A DNA stretch of 64,000 bases from Bacillota bacterium (GCA_023443625.1 JAEZTQ010000093.1:277861-341860); one strand, 5' to 3'; positions 1 through 8,757 are shown, counted from the stretch's first letter. Program-made: numbers and translations. Notes: generated by a model from the sequence alone, not told the origin.

Positions 1-261
1 AATCTCTAACACTATCTTTGTTATATCGTTACTTTCTTCATCATAACAAAAGATCAAATTCTTTGATACCGCTTCTATCTCTACCTTCACCTTATCAGTT
101 GACACAGTATCATCTTGATAAGCTACGACACCTTTCTCCTTAGGCTGCCAAAAATGCATGGCTGCCTTATAGCTGATAACAGCTACCGTTAGCAAAAACA
201 GAACAACAAAAATAGATCTGATAAATACTTTAGCAAAAATCTTTCCCGGGCTGCGTTTCAA
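1..261 (-). CDS. Partial membrane-anchored protein, possibly LCP (LytR-CpsA-Psr) family; 3' end outside window
   Basis: The first 87 codons run off the left edge. The start is TTG at 261 with a GAGGTGAT ribosome-binding site just upstream. Visible: a basic N-terminus (KRSPGKIFAKVF), one strongly hydrophobic segment at about residues 12-30, then a soluble part ending in KNLIFCYDEESNDITKIVLEI. From memory, this opening (one membrane anchor, then a strand introducing an NIVLEIF-like stretch) resembles clostridial LCP-family wall-polymer ligases, but the catalytic arginines lie outside the window. Gene reality is likely; the family call is an inference. Confidence 0.5.
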   Translation of the reverse strand, partial: MKRSPGKIFAKVFIRSIFVVLFLLTVAVISYKAAMHFWQPKEKGVVAYQDDTVSTDKVKVEIEAVSKNLIFCYDEESNDITKIVLEI

Positions 262-532
262 AATTAATCACCTCACATCCTTACTTATTTTATCACACAA
301 GGTAAGGTTTATCAAATAACTTTGCAATGGAGATTGTATTAAATCATGGAGACTCTGCTGCTATAGAATCCTTTATATGCCATACAAATTGTGGTATACT
401 AAGGATATCAAAGGTAAATTGAAATCACAGACGAAACAGAAGGAATACAGCGTGAAAAGAAAATTATTCACATTGTAAATATTGTGCCTGCTGCTAAAAG
501 ATTGCAGGGTATGGAAAGGTATGGTTATTATA

Positions 533-1264
533 ATGAAGAGAAAAACAGCATTAATCACAGGATCTTCTCGTGGAATTGGTAAAGCAATTGCTGCTAAGTT
601 TGCCAAAAAAGGATATAATATTATTATTAACTGTGCACATAATGAGGAGGTTTTACTTAAGACAAAGACGGAGCTAGAAACTTATCAGGTTCCTGTCCAC
701 GCTTATCTTGGAGACATGGGTAAGATAGAGGCAGCGAAAGAGCTATTTCAACAAATAAAAAAGCTATATGGTAGTGTGGATGTCCTGATAAATAACGCAG
801 GTATATCCTATGTGGGACTTTTTACAGATATGACACCTCAAGATTGGAACAAGGTTATCACCACCAATCTTACTTCTGTATATAATTGCTGCTCTCTTGC
901 CATTCCAGACATGGTTAAAAATAAATACGGTAAAATCATTAACATCTCCTCAGTCTGGGGAAATGTAGGTGCCTCCTGCGAGGTAGCTTATTCCGCCTCC
1001 AAGGGGGGAATGAACGCCTTTACCAAAGCTCTGGCTAAGGAGCTTGCACCAAGTAACATTCAGGTAAATGCTGTGGCCTGCGGAGCTATTGACACAGAAA
1101 TGAATCATTTCCTTGCTGATGAGGAGCTGATGCAATTAATCAGCGACATCCCCGCCAGCCGTCTAGGGCGTGCAGAAGAGGTAGCCGATTTGGTTTATCA
1201 TCTTGCCTATAAAAACGAATATCTGACAGGACAGATTATAGGTTTAGATGGCGGATGGATATAA
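533..1264 (+). CDS. Short-chain dehydrogenase/reductase, FabG/YmfI-like
   Basis: NAD(P)-dependent cytoplasmic SDR of 243 residues. Seen: Rossmann glycine motif TGSSRGIG (residues 9-16), NNAG (87-90), and the catalytic serine (S140) with Y153 and K157 in YSASKGG. The stretch VGASCEVAYSASKG followed by an IDTEMN-like segment is, as I recall it, typical of clostridial proteins annotated as 3-oxoacyl-ACP reductase or EF-P 5-aminopentanone reductase (YmfI). Sequence alone cannot choose between them; no fatty-acid genes or efp lie nearby. The ATG at 533 starts the SDR fold directly. The open frame continues upstream to 482, but those residues look non-conserved. An upstream ATG at 521, right behind GGAAAGG, would add MVII and is a possible alternative. 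The same start region recurs at the ABC-F gene. Confidence 0.85.
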   Translation: MKRKTALITGSSRGIGKAIAAKFAKKGYNIIINCAHNEEVLLKTKTELETYQVPVHAYLGDMGKIEAAKELFQQIKKLYGSVDVLINNAGISYVGLFTDMTPQDWNKVITTNLTSVYNCCSLAIPDMVKNKYGKIINISSVWGNVGASCEVAYSASKGGMNAFTKALAKELAPSNIQVNAVACGAIDTEMNHFLADEELMQLISDIPASRLGRAEEVADLVYHLAYKNEYLTGQIIGLDGGWI

Positions 1265-1273
1265 ATCCGCCAT
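1248..1273 (+). terminator. Hairpin overlapping the SDR stop codon
   Basis: A perfect 9-bp inverted repeat (ATGGCGGAT at 1248-1256, ATCCGCCAT at 1265-1273) spans the SDR stop codon in a convergent intergenic region. There is no clear T-run, so it may be a weak or bidirectional terminator. Confidence 0.45.
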
Positions 1274-1305
1274 TGTTAATCCTCTATAAGGTTCGATGGT
1301 TGCCA

Positions 1306-2178
1306 TTAATCGAATAATGATATTTGGCTATAATTTTTATTTTCCGGAAATGTATGTAGATAAGAAAACACTTCCTCTGGATTACACAAAATATTGTGTT
1401 CCTTACAAAGGCTTCTAAATAACTGCATAAGTTCTTTATTATTATCACTCTTTACCTCATATGCATATCTATACTTCTGATGATATTTCATGCTAAGTCC
1501 TTGGAAATGTTCATCAAGTCTATCATAGAAGTATTCTCTATTCCCCTCTCTCAGTGTAAGTCCCATTCCAAAGCATATGATTCCCTTAACATTAGCTTCT
1601 ATACAGTATCCTAAAATACCTTCAATATTTTCCCTTGTATCATTAATAAATGGTAATATTGGATCAAGCCACACAATAGTCGGTATTCCATTGTCTCTAC
1701 ATATCTTAAGAACTTCAAATCTCCTCTTGGTAGTGCACACATTAGGTTCTAGCACCTTACACAGTGCTTCATCATAAGTAGTTAATGTCAACTGAACTAC
1801 GCACTTCGACTTTTCATTTATACTTTTCAATAGTTCTAAATCTCGTAAAATCAGATCTGATTTAGTCTGTATCGCAAGTCCATATTCATATTTATTAATA
1901 AGTTCTAGGCACTTTCTAGTTATACCCAACTCTTCTTCGCAGTGCATATAAGGATCACACATAGCGCCAGTTCCAATCATACATTTCTTTCTCTTGGAGC
2001 TAAGAGCTTTCTCTAAAAGTTCCAGTGCATTCTGCTTTACCTCTATATCCTCAAAATCATGGGTAAAATTATAGCATTTACTTCTACTGTCACAATAGAT
2101 ACAACCATGAGTACAGCCACGATACATATTCATACCATTTTGAACTGATAATATTCCTTTGGCGTCTACAAAATGCAT
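1306..2178 (-). CDS. SPL-like radical SAM protein
   Basis: 290-residue radical SAM protein. The cluster-binding CxxxCxxC is visible as CTHGCIYC at about residues 22-29, preceded by MNMYRGC. Later features: GAMCDPYMHCEEELGITR, QTKSDLILRDLELL and a LDPILPFINDT segment. This layout matches the group annotated as SPL family radical SAM protein or Rv2578c-like, related to spore photoproduct lyase. The substrate is unknown and a DNA-repair role is not shown. The ATG at 2178 has an excellent GAGGAGGA site. The gene is convergent with the SDR gene and stands alone. Confidence 0.85.
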   Translation of the reverse strand: MHFVDAKGILSVQNGMNMYRGCTHGCIYCDSRSKCYNFTHDFEDIEVKQNALELLEKALSSKRKKCMIGTGAMCDPYMHCEEELGITRKCLELINKYEYGLAIQTKSDLILRDLELLKSINEKSKCVVQLTLTTYDEALCKVLEPNVCTTKRRFEVLKICRDNGIPTIVWLDPILPFINDTRENIEGILGYCIEANVKGIICFGMGLTLREGNREYFYDRLDEHFQGLSMKYHQKYRYAYEVKSDNNKELMQLFRSLCKEHNILCNPEEVFSYLHTFPENKNYSQISLFD

Positions 2179-2342
2179 ATGTATTCCTCCTCGAAAACCA
2201 TTCTATTTCATCCGTTTTTACTACATTATACACCATAATATGTGATACCTGAATGTCATATTATAACTCTTTTGTTTCAATTTCCTCTGTGATATCAGAA
2301 CAAGCATCTTTATTTCTAATGCAGCATCTAAAATCTCAACTA

Positions 2343-2844
2343 TTATGCATACCCTCTTATAAAAAAGAGCGACCCTCCCATATGCCCTATTAATTCCCCT
2401 TTTAACCGGTAAAAACTAGTAATCCCAGAGATATTGAGTCGTATAAAACCCCCGCCATATTGTCCCAGAGGAGGACAATACTGAATCATTCCAAATTTTC
2501 GCAACTGCTCAAATACCTTTTTATCAAACAACTTCCCACCAAAGAAGACCTTTAAAAAGATCATTACTTCTCTGGAGCTACTCATACAACCTCCACAAGC
2601 AGGAATACTTCTCCATAGATTTGGAAGATGTAATGCTTTATCTTTATAATACATCAGGGAAACCAGTATTTTGAAATAACAAATTACTTACGGTAATGTC
2701 ATCGGAGTATTCTTTTCCCTTATAAATGTGAAGTCCCTCTAAAATCTCCGTTCCAAAGTACTTACTAATCTTATCCTCTAGGGAAAGCTTACCTTATTGC
2801 ATTAGATTAATGATACAGGTGGTGGTATATAGCTTTGTAATATC
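2343..2844 (-). pseudogene. Decayed beta-lactamase-related serine hydrolase
   Basis: Fragments of a class C beta-lactamase/PBP-like serine hydrolase. The upstream part reads ITKLYTTT...INLMQ, a TAA at 2794-2796 where a sense codon is expected, then GKLSLEDKISKYFG and ITVSNLLFQNTGFPD. Near 2655 the frame shifts and a 103-codon piece continues with YYKDKALHLPNLW, GGCMSSSREVMIFLK, FFGGKLFD and GQYGGGF. The part with the SxxK nucleophile is missing, and about 50-80 residues seem deleted between TGFPD and YYKDKA compared with the family as I know it. Broken by nonsense, frameshift and deletion; not expected to make an active enzyme. Confidence 0.8.
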
Positions 2845-2960
2845 TTTTTATAAAAAAACAAATCCCAGACTTCGTAAAAAGTAAGGGACTTATAGTAAAC
2901 TTATATATGTATGCAGTGCTTGCGATCTATTGCTAGTGCTAGGTCCTGTTTAACTACCAA

Positions 2961-3626
2961 TTATAAACCTATAACTCTATTTGCTTCTTCTAATTTAGAA
3001 TAAAACTGAACATAGAAGTCTTTGTCCTTCTCATACTTCGCAATATAAAAACGATTGAGTATAAACATATTTAAGTTCCTAACTAGAGTTTCATCCGTTG
3101 CCTTCTTAATAACCTCCTCCACATCATTAAGAAAATAATGCCAATCAATTATAAACTGTTCATTACGAATACCATCCGGTGTATCAATCCAATTGCTTAC
3201 TTTCACCTTGGTGGCATTTTGATTGCTGCATTCATTCTTCTGTAAGAAGTACTTGAAACCACCATCCTTATAGTATCGTCCCAAGGGGAAGATACGGCAA
3301 ATTCCAGGGCGAGAACTGTGGATACTACATTTGCCACCTTGATTTAAAAATATACACTTCTCCCCTTCTCCAGCCATCTTCAAATTCGGAAGAATGATGC
3401 CATCCACCACATTTAACTCTATCTTATCAGCCAATAATCCCTCAAAACTCATATTCAAATTCGTAGTAAGTCTATAGATATCATAAGGATCTAATACAAT
3501 GGAATTCCCCATGCCATGGCAACAGGAAGCAGCTCCTTTGCAACCATTACAACTAGCTTCCACCAGATCCTTTAACTCATACAATTTACCATCGGATATA
3601 TCTTCCAAACTGCAATTTCGTTTCAT
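2961..3626 (-). CDS. YkgJ-family cysteine-cluster protein
   Basis: 221-residue cytoplasmic protein with the Cys pattern of the putative zinc/iron-chelating CxxCxxCC family (YkgJ, PF03692): CNGCKGAASCCHG near residues 27-39, then CIFLNQGGKCSIHSSRPGICRIFP. These cysteines probably bind a metal or Fe-S cluster; the reaction is unknown. ATG at 3626 follows GAGGAAACAAA. A sigma-A-like promoter lies about 57 bp upstream, so it is probably monocistronic. It is divergent from the ABC-F gene. Confidence 0.85.
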   Translation of the reverse strand: MKRNCSLEDISDGKLYELKDLVEASCNGCKGAASCCHGMGNSIVLDPYDIYRLTTNLNMSFEGLLADKIELNVVDGIILPNLKMAGEGEKCIFLNQGGKCSIHSSRPGICRIFPLGRYYKDGGFKYFLQKNECSNQNATKVKVSNWIDTPDGIRNEQFIIDWHYFLNDVEEVIKKATDETLVRNLNMFILNRFYIAKYEKDKDFYVQFYSKLEEANRVIGL

Positions 3627-3682
3627 TTTGTTTCCTCACTTATGCTCTTAATCTGTATCTATTTAGTTAAACTTCTCTTATC

Positions 3683-3712
3683 ATTATACATTCATTGTAT
3701 ATTTTTAATCAA
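3683..3712 (-). promoter_or_regulatory. Sigma-A-type promoter for the YkgJ-family gene
   Basis: On the minus strand: -35 TTGATT (3712-3707), 18-bp spacer, -10 TATAAT (3688-3683). Confidence 0.6.
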
Positions 3713-3778
3713 TAACCTTACAAACGAGATGATTTCACCTAATGGTTGAATTATTAAATCAACATATGAATGAAATGA

Positions 3779-3807
3779 TTGAAATTAAACTTAAAAAATG
3801 TTATGCT
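3779..3807 (+). promoter_or_regulatory. Promoter candidate for the ABC-F leader
   Basis: -35 TTGAAA (3779-3784), 17-bp spacer, -10 TATGCT (3802-3807). Transcription would begin near 3814, just before the first leader hairpin. Confidence 0.55.
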
Positions 3808-3813
3808 ACCAAC

Positions 3814-3920
3814 GGTGAACTAAGTAACTGTCTTTACTTAGTAAATTAATTATAACATTTCGATTATGGTCATACTACATGAAAGAGCTTTACTTTAAGC
3901 TCTTTTTTAAATTAACATAG
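3814..3920 (+). promoter_or_regulatory. Attenuator-like leader of the ABC-F gene
   Basis: Two hairpins lie between promoter and gene. Hairpin 1 is a perfect 9-bp stem (ACTAAGTAA 3819-3827, TTACTTAGT 3834-3842). Hairpin 2 (about 3881-3900, AAGAGCTT/AAGCTCTT) is followed by TTTTTT and looks like an intrinsic terminator. A 13-codon frame (ATG 3879 to TAG 3920, peptide MKELYFKLFFKLT) overlaps hairpin 2 but has no clear ribosome-binding site. Antibiotic-resistance ABC-F genes are often controlled by ribosome-mediated attenuation; applying that here is inference. Confidence 0.5.
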
Positions 3921-3985
3921 GAGTGGCTCACGAGAGCCTGCCCCTCCTTATTATTACTCTATTACGGAAAGGCATGGTCATTATA

Positions 3986-5725
3986 ATGATAAAAGTTGAA
4001 AATTTATCCTACTCATTTCCGGATAAGGATCTATATAATAAAATATCCTTTACCGTAGAAGAAGGTCAACATTGTGCTTTTATTGGAGCTAGCGGCAGCG
4101 GAAAAAGTACCTTGGTTCATATCTTTATGGATCCAGAAAGATATCTCTTCGATGGAAAGTTAGAGATCAGCCCAGATTGTAGAATTGGGTATGTAAGTCA
4201 ATTCTCACAGTTAGATAAAGAGAAGGATACTACGGTCTTTGAATATATAGGGGAAGAGTTTATTAGGCTTCAGAAGGAAATCACCTCTATTTGTACGGAG
4301 ATGGAAACTGCTTCGGACATGGATGCTCTTATGGAGAAGTACCAAGAAGCATTGGATGCATTTGATGCCATTGGTGGAAATGATTTTGAAAACAATATTA
4401 ATAAGAAACTAAATCTAGCAAACCTTGGTAAGCACGAAAATCTAATGGTGTCCCAACTCAGCGGTGGCGAATTCAAGCTAATTCAAGTAATTAAGGAAAT
4501 GCTCACAGGTCCAGGCTTTATAATCATGGATGAACCCGATGTATTTTTAGACTTTGAAAACCTAGATTCTCTTAAAGAGCTAATTAATTCCCACAAAGGC
4601 ACCATGCTTGTGATTACCCATAACCGGTATCTCTTAAACCATTGCTTTAATAAAATTCTCCACTTGGAAAACAAAGAGCTCCAAGAGTTTGATGGAAGAT
4701 ATATTGAGTATAACCTCTCCTTACTTCAAACAAAGATAGAGTTACAAGAAATGGCCATTGCAGACGAAGAAGAAATTGAGAGAAATGAGAAATTGGTCAA
4801 CAAACTAAGATTTGCTTCAACCATCTTTACTGAAGCTTCCAGAGGAAAAGCGCTTCATGCCAGAGTGAAAATTCTAGAAAGACTAGAAGCACGAAGAATT
4901 AAAGCCCCTTTTGTGGATATCAAGGAACCCCAGATACATTTTCCCATAGATATGGAAATGGAAGAAAGTACTGCCTTAAAGGTAAGGGATTATAGCGTTG
5001 CCTTCGAGGATGTTCTTCTAGAGAATGTGAACTTTGAAATTGCATCTACTGACAAGGTAGCCCTGATTGGTCCTAATGGTACTGGTAAAACCACCTTACT
5101 ACGAGATATCTTTAAAAATAATTCTGATACCATAGAAATTAAGGATGATATTAAGTTGGCTTTTTTATCACAGCTTCCAGAGGAAATGCTCAAGGAGTCT
5201 AATACCATATCTGATGAATTCTTTGATGCCGGTTTTCAGACTTATGACGAGATAAAATCCTATCTAATGAGCTATGGCTTTGAAGATGACTTCATTCATA
5301 AGAAGATAGCCACTTTATCTGGGGGAGAAAAAAACCTCCTTCAACTTGCTAAACTATCCTCCATGAAAGCCAACCTATTGCTTCTGGATGAACCCACAAG
5401 TCATCTAGATACTTATTCGCAATTGGCACTAGAAAAAGCCATGGAAGACTATAAGGGTGCAATCCTAATGGTTTCTCATGATTATTATTTTATCGCAAAT
5501 TGTATGGATTATTGTTTACTCATTGAGGATAAGACCATTAGAAAAGTGAATATGCGAAAATTCAGAAAGATGATTTATGCAAAGCATTTTGATAAAGACT
5601 ATCTAGAAATTGAACAAAAGAAAAAAGAAGTTGAAAGAAAAATAGAATTTGCATTAATGAATAGGGATTTTGCTCAGGCAAGAGTTTTATCCCAGGAGCT
5701 GGAAGGGCTTATTAAATTACTATAA
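3986..5725 (+). CDS. ABC-F family ATPase (ribosome-associated)
   Basis: 579-residue protein with two ABC ATPase domains and no membrane segments, as in the ABC-F class that acts on the ribosome. Domain 1: Walker A GASGSGKST (34-42), signature LSGGE (158-162), FIIMDEP Walker B. Domain 2: GPNGTGKTT (362-370), signature LSGGE (444-448), LLLLDEPTSHLD. The charged helical linker is at about 245-310. Signature 1 is less typical around its Walker B (MDEPDVFLD). Members protect ribosomes from antibiotics or act in translation quality control; this one cannot be assigned. ATG 3986 begins the first strand (MIKVENLSYSF). Residues encoded upstream (3923-3985) look like leader. An attenuator-like leader precedes it, which favours an inducible, resistance-type role. 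Confidence 0.85.
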   Translation: MIKVENLSYSFPDKDLYNKISFTVEEGQHCAFIGASGSGKSTLVHIFMDPERYLFDGKLEISPDCRIGYVSQFSQLDKEKDTTVFEYIGEEFIRLQKEITSICTEMETASDMDALMEKYQEALDAFDAIGGNDFENNINKKLNLANLGKHENLMVSQLSGGEFKLIQVIKEMLTGPGFIIMDEPDVFLDFENLDSLKELINSHKGTMLVITHNRYLLNHCFNKILHLENKELQEFDGRYIEYNLSLLQTKIELQEMAIADEEEIERNEKLVNKLRFASTIFTEASRGKALHARVKILERLEARRIKAPFVDIKEPQIHFPIDMEMEESTALKVRDYSVAFEDVLLENVNFEIASTDKVALIGPNGTGKTTLLRDIFKNNSDTIEIKDDIKLAFLSQLPEEMLKESNTISDEFFDAGFQTYDEIKSYLMSYGFEDDFIHKKIATLSGGEKNLLQLAKLSSMKANLLLLDEPTSHLDTYSQLALEKAMEDYKGAILMVSHDYYFIANCMDYCLLIEDKTIRKVNMRKFRKMIYAKHFDKDYLEIEQKKKEVERKIEFALMNRDFAQARVLSQELEGLIKLL

Positions 5726-5785
5726 AGAAGAATTCCTAGCTATTTGGAATTATAATTATAATGTAAAAAATGTTCCTATCTGTCT

Positions 5786-5878
5786 AAAGGGCAGAAGAAA
5801 AATTCCCCTAAGTAGATTTTGGTTATTTACCTTGTCTACTTATGGGGAATCATATCATCTCATGGGTTTCTGCCCTTT
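5786..5878. repeat. 93-bp nested inverted repeat
   Basis: Outer arms of 11 bp are perfect (AAAGGGCAGAA 5786-5796, TTCTGCCCTTT 5868-5878). Inner arms pair 15 bp with one bulged base (5802-5816 with 5835-5850). It sits between convergent genes, downstream of ABC-F and of the Fic fragment, without a T-run. It could be a strong bidirectional terminator or a MITE-like remnant. Confidence 0.7.
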
Positions 5879-5887
5879 ACCTATTTC

Positions 5888-6214
5888 TTAGAAATCTCCA
5901 ACCAAAAAATACTCCATTAATTCCTTGTATCTATCCTGTGCTGAGTAACAAGTATCTATTAAGTATCCTCTTTCCTCTGGATATTCCTTTAATCCCCTAT
6001 AATAAAACAATTTGTTTTGCTCATCAATAATTAAAGGATCTATCCCATTTTTCAAGCACTCCTTAAACATAATCATTCGCCCTACTCTTCCGTTTCCATC
6101 TTGAAATGGATGAATAGCTTCAAAATTATAATGGAATTCTATGATATCCTCAAATGTTAGGGTTGCAGTTTGATTATAATTAATTAGAGGCTTTGAAATA
6201 TCCGAAATATTCAA
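5888..6214 (-). pseudogene. Truncated Fic-domain protein (C-terminal part)
   Basis: 108 codons carrying the Fic active-site motif HPFQDGNGRVGR (residues 35-46, catalytic H35) and the downstream helix region. Fic enzymes transfer AMP or other groups to target proteins and are usually twice this length or more. The N-terminal half, including the beta-flap/target dock, is absent. The fragment starts at the codon directly after the TAG stop of the GH43 gene and in the same frame, with no ribosome-binding site of its own. This looks like a deletion or recombination junction rather than a working gene. Confidence 0.75.
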
Positions 6215-7534
6215 CTATTTTTTAAAGACAAAGGAAGTCATATCAAATAGGTTCCTTTCATTAAAGGCATCCTTGAACCATCCTGAATACTCATATTCTA
6301 TCCGAAAATATACTGCATGTCTTCCATTCACCTTCTTCACCCGTACCTTATATTCTCCATCATAGAAGCCGATGGGACAGCAGCCGATTTCTTCGCCCTT
6401 ATGATCGTCATCAATTAATATGCGAATGACCGAGCTACATCCTGTTCCCAGAACATTTACGGAGAATTCCATAGTTGTGCTGGAATAGTCCTGACCGAAG
6501 TCAAAATACTTGAAGCCGATGACAGCTCCGTTTCGGATTCCTGTCACAGGTCTGGTATAGCTGTCCTTCTCGGTGATTAGGCATCCTCCCTTTAGGACAC
6601 AGGCAATCTCTGCAGGTGTGATCTGGTACGGATTTAGGGACTCTTCAAACCCTAGTGAGGTCATCTCAACCTGGGGGATGGTGCCATCCGGCAGGATTTC
6701 AATTTTTTCTACACAAGCTCTTCTGGATGTTATGGTTCCATTGGTCATTCTGTGATAGAATACATACCACTGACCATTGATACAGCAAATGGAACCATGA
6801 TTATTGCCCGCTGGGTAATCAAAGCCATTGTCAATGATATATCCCTTGCGCTCAAACGGACCGGTAGGTCTCTTTGAAACAGCATAGGCAAGTCTGCTTC
6901 CCCTTTGCGGTGAATAGATTAGATAATACAGTCCATTTACCTTCCTAGGAGAACTTGCTTCAAAGAAATCATCCGCTTCCCTTCCCGGTTTGATGACATC
7001 CTCCAGGTAGGAGCCCTTGAGAATCTCCACCATGTTATCCGGATTGATCTCACCCATATGGGATTTTTGAAAACCGTAATAGATATAAACTCTTCCATCA
7101 TCATCCACAAGGACTCCGGCATCATTAAATATACCTTCATCGCCAGCATCTTCTTCCTCATATTGATAAGTTGATAGCAGTCGGAATGGCCCCTCTGGGT
7201 GATCACTCACCCCCACACAGCCCTTGGCTCCAAGAATGTATGCATACAGGTAATATTTCCCATCTTTACATACCACATCCGGCGCATAAAGTTCATTGGA
7301 GGTCCAATCGGTGTCTGCTTTATGATCCTGATCGTCACAGGTATGGAAACTGTCACCGTGACATGTCCAGTTATTCAGATTGTGTATGGAAGCAGACCAT
7401 ACCTTCAACTTATAATCACAGAAGGAGTCTGTACCCACTCGGTCATGGGAACCGTATAGATACACTCTATCGCCAAAAACTCTCGGCTCTCCGTCCGGTA
7501 TATATTCCCATAGTGGTAAAATTGGATTTGACAT
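6215..7534 (-). CDS. GH43 family glycoside hydrolase
   Basis: 439-residue glycosidase with the five-bladed beta-propeller signature motifs of GH43: an N-terminal DGEPRVFGDRVYLYGSHD, LYAPDVVCKDGKYYLYAY, and FFEASSPRKVNGLYYLIYS carrying the likely general-acid glutamate. A C-terminal stretch of about 110 residues looks like a beta-sandwich accessory module. GH43 enzymes with this pattern act on arabino- or xylo-oligosaccharides. No signal peptide, so it is probably cytoplasmic and acts on imported oligosaccharides. ATG 7534 has an AAGGAAAG site. The AraC-type gene upstream on the same strand is the natural candidate regulator. Its stop codon abuts a Fic fragment. Confidence 0.85.
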   Translation of the reverse strand: MSNPILPLWEYIPDGEPRVFGDRVYLYGSHDRVGTDSFCDYKLKVWSASIHNLNNWTCHGDSFHTCDDQDHKADTDWTSNELYAPDVVCKDGKYYLYAYILGAKGCVGVSDHPEGPFRLLSTYQYEEEDAGDEGIFNDAGVLVDDDGRVYIYYGFQKSHMGEINPDNMVEILKGSYLEDVIKPGREADDFFEASSPRKVNGLYYLIYSPQRGSRLAYAVSKRPTGPFERKGYIIDNGFDYPAGNNHGSICCINGQWYVFYHRMTNGTITSRRACVEKIEILPDGTIPQVEMTSLGFEESLNPYQITPAEIACVLKGGCLITEKDSYTRPVTGIRNGAVIGFKYFDFGQDYSSTTMEFSVNVLGTGCSSVIRILIDDDHKGEEIGCCPIGFYDGEYKVRVKKVNGRHAVYFRIEYEYSGWFKDAFNERNLFDMTSFVFKK

Positions 7535-7710
7535 ATTCTAACTTTCCTTTCTTGCTGCTCCAGATTGCACAAAACCACTTTGTTAATACAGCTCTAATTT
7601 ATAAATATTATACTATATGGATTTGTGCATATCTAACCACAAATTTGCTTAATATTTATTATCTTTTTGCATAGATCATGTTTTTTGTCAACGTATCTTT
7701 TAATAATAAT

Positions 7711-7749
7711 AAAAAGTCTGGAATACCTGTTTATAAGGCATTCCAGACT
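7711..7749 (-). terminator. Rho-independent terminator of the AraC-type gene
   Basis: Stem AGTCTGGAAT (7715-7724) with ATTCCAGACT (7740-7749); on the minus strand it is followed by TTTTTATTATTATT. It separates the AraC-type gene from the GH43 gene. Confidence 0.8.
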
Positions 7750-7821
7750 GACTTTTCATCATATATCTATTAAAATACAGGATTATGAGTATTTCCAGAT
7801 TTAAGCACAATTCGTTTCGTC

Positions 7822-8757
7822 TTAATCATCTTTACGCATAAATGAATTTTTGCGATATTCTGAGGGACTTTTACCGTTATACTTTTTAAAAATTTTGTTA
7901 AAATAGCTCAGTGTTGAGAAATTAACCATGTCAGCAATCTCTAATATACTTCTGTCTGTTTGATAAAGTAGTTCTTCTGCGCGCCACACACGTAGCTTGT
8001 TCTGATGTTCTTTAAAGCTCATTCCAACTACCTGATTAAAGTTTCTACTAAAATTATAGTAACTCATACCGGCCATTTTAGCAGCAGATTCCATAGTGAG
8101 CTTTTCCTCAGGATGCTCTGACATTCTCTTTAGCACAGGTTCAAGTTTTGATATCTCCGAAAGGTCATAATACTTTTCATTTTCTTCCGTACAGCTAATA
8201 ATATTTTCCTTCATCAGTAATGATATTAATAAAAAAGTTAGACCTTTTACACTTAAATACCCAGCCATTTCTGCGTTTTTATCCGTAGTTTCAAATTGTT
8301 TTAATGCTGAACCATCCGGATGTTTTTTGCATAATTCCTGTAATTCTATTAAAATGTCACTTATTTTGCTATCTAGTCCAACATTATAGGCTATATCATT
8401 TAGCAGCTTTTTACCACGTTTAATCGTATTGATTTTAATTAAATCTGACATACCTTGCTCTAGTAAGTCCTTATTAAACTGTAGAACCAAATTCTCTGAT
8501 GGCTCATTATTAGCACAGGAAAGAGAATGCAATGTCATAGCCGGAATAAAAACCATATCACCCTGCTTACATAAATGAGACTTTCCGTTCAACGTAATAA
8601 TAGTCATATTCTTAATAATATATAATATTTCAAAATATGTATGCCAATGATACACAAAGTCTGGGCGGTAATTTCTATATACAAAACAGCTCAACATTTG
8701 TTCATTAGGTTTCTCGTTACACTGCATTTTCTCCTGATAAAACATATAACAGTCCAT
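7822..8757 (-). CDS. AraC family transcriptional regulator
   Basis: 311-residue regulator with an N-terminal cupin-like sensor part (RNYRPDFVYHWHTYFEILYI, then GDMVFIPAMTLHSL) and a C-terminal double helix-turn-helix (AAKMAGMSYYNFSRNFNQVVGMSFKE and ILEIADMVNFSTLSYFNKIFKKYNGKSPSEYRK). Start set at ATG 8757 because AAGGGAAGG lies directly upstream. The longer frame would start inside the 45-bp repeat. It lies upstream of the GH43 gene on the same strand but is separated by a terminator; it likely senses a plant oligosaccharide, which is inference. Confidence 0.85.
   Translation of the reverse strand: MDCYMFYQEKMQCNEKPNEQMLSCFVYRNYRPDFVYHWHTYFEILYIIKNMTIITLNGKSHLCKQGDMVFIPAMTLHSLSCANNEPSENLVLQFNKDLLEQGMSDLIKINTIKRGKKLLNDIAYNVGLDSKISDILIELQELCKKHPDGSALKQFETTDKNAEMAGYLSVKGLTFLLISLLMKENIISCTEENEKYYDLSEISKLEPVLKRMSEHPEEKLTMESAAKMAGMSYYNFSRNFNQVVGMSFKEHQNKLRVWRAEELLYQTDRSILEIADMVNFSTLSYFNKIFKKYNGKSPSEYRKNSFMRKDD

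Noticed and set aside
482..532. N-terminal extension of the SDR protein
   Set aside because: The residues are not conserved-looking and the SDR fold begins at 533.
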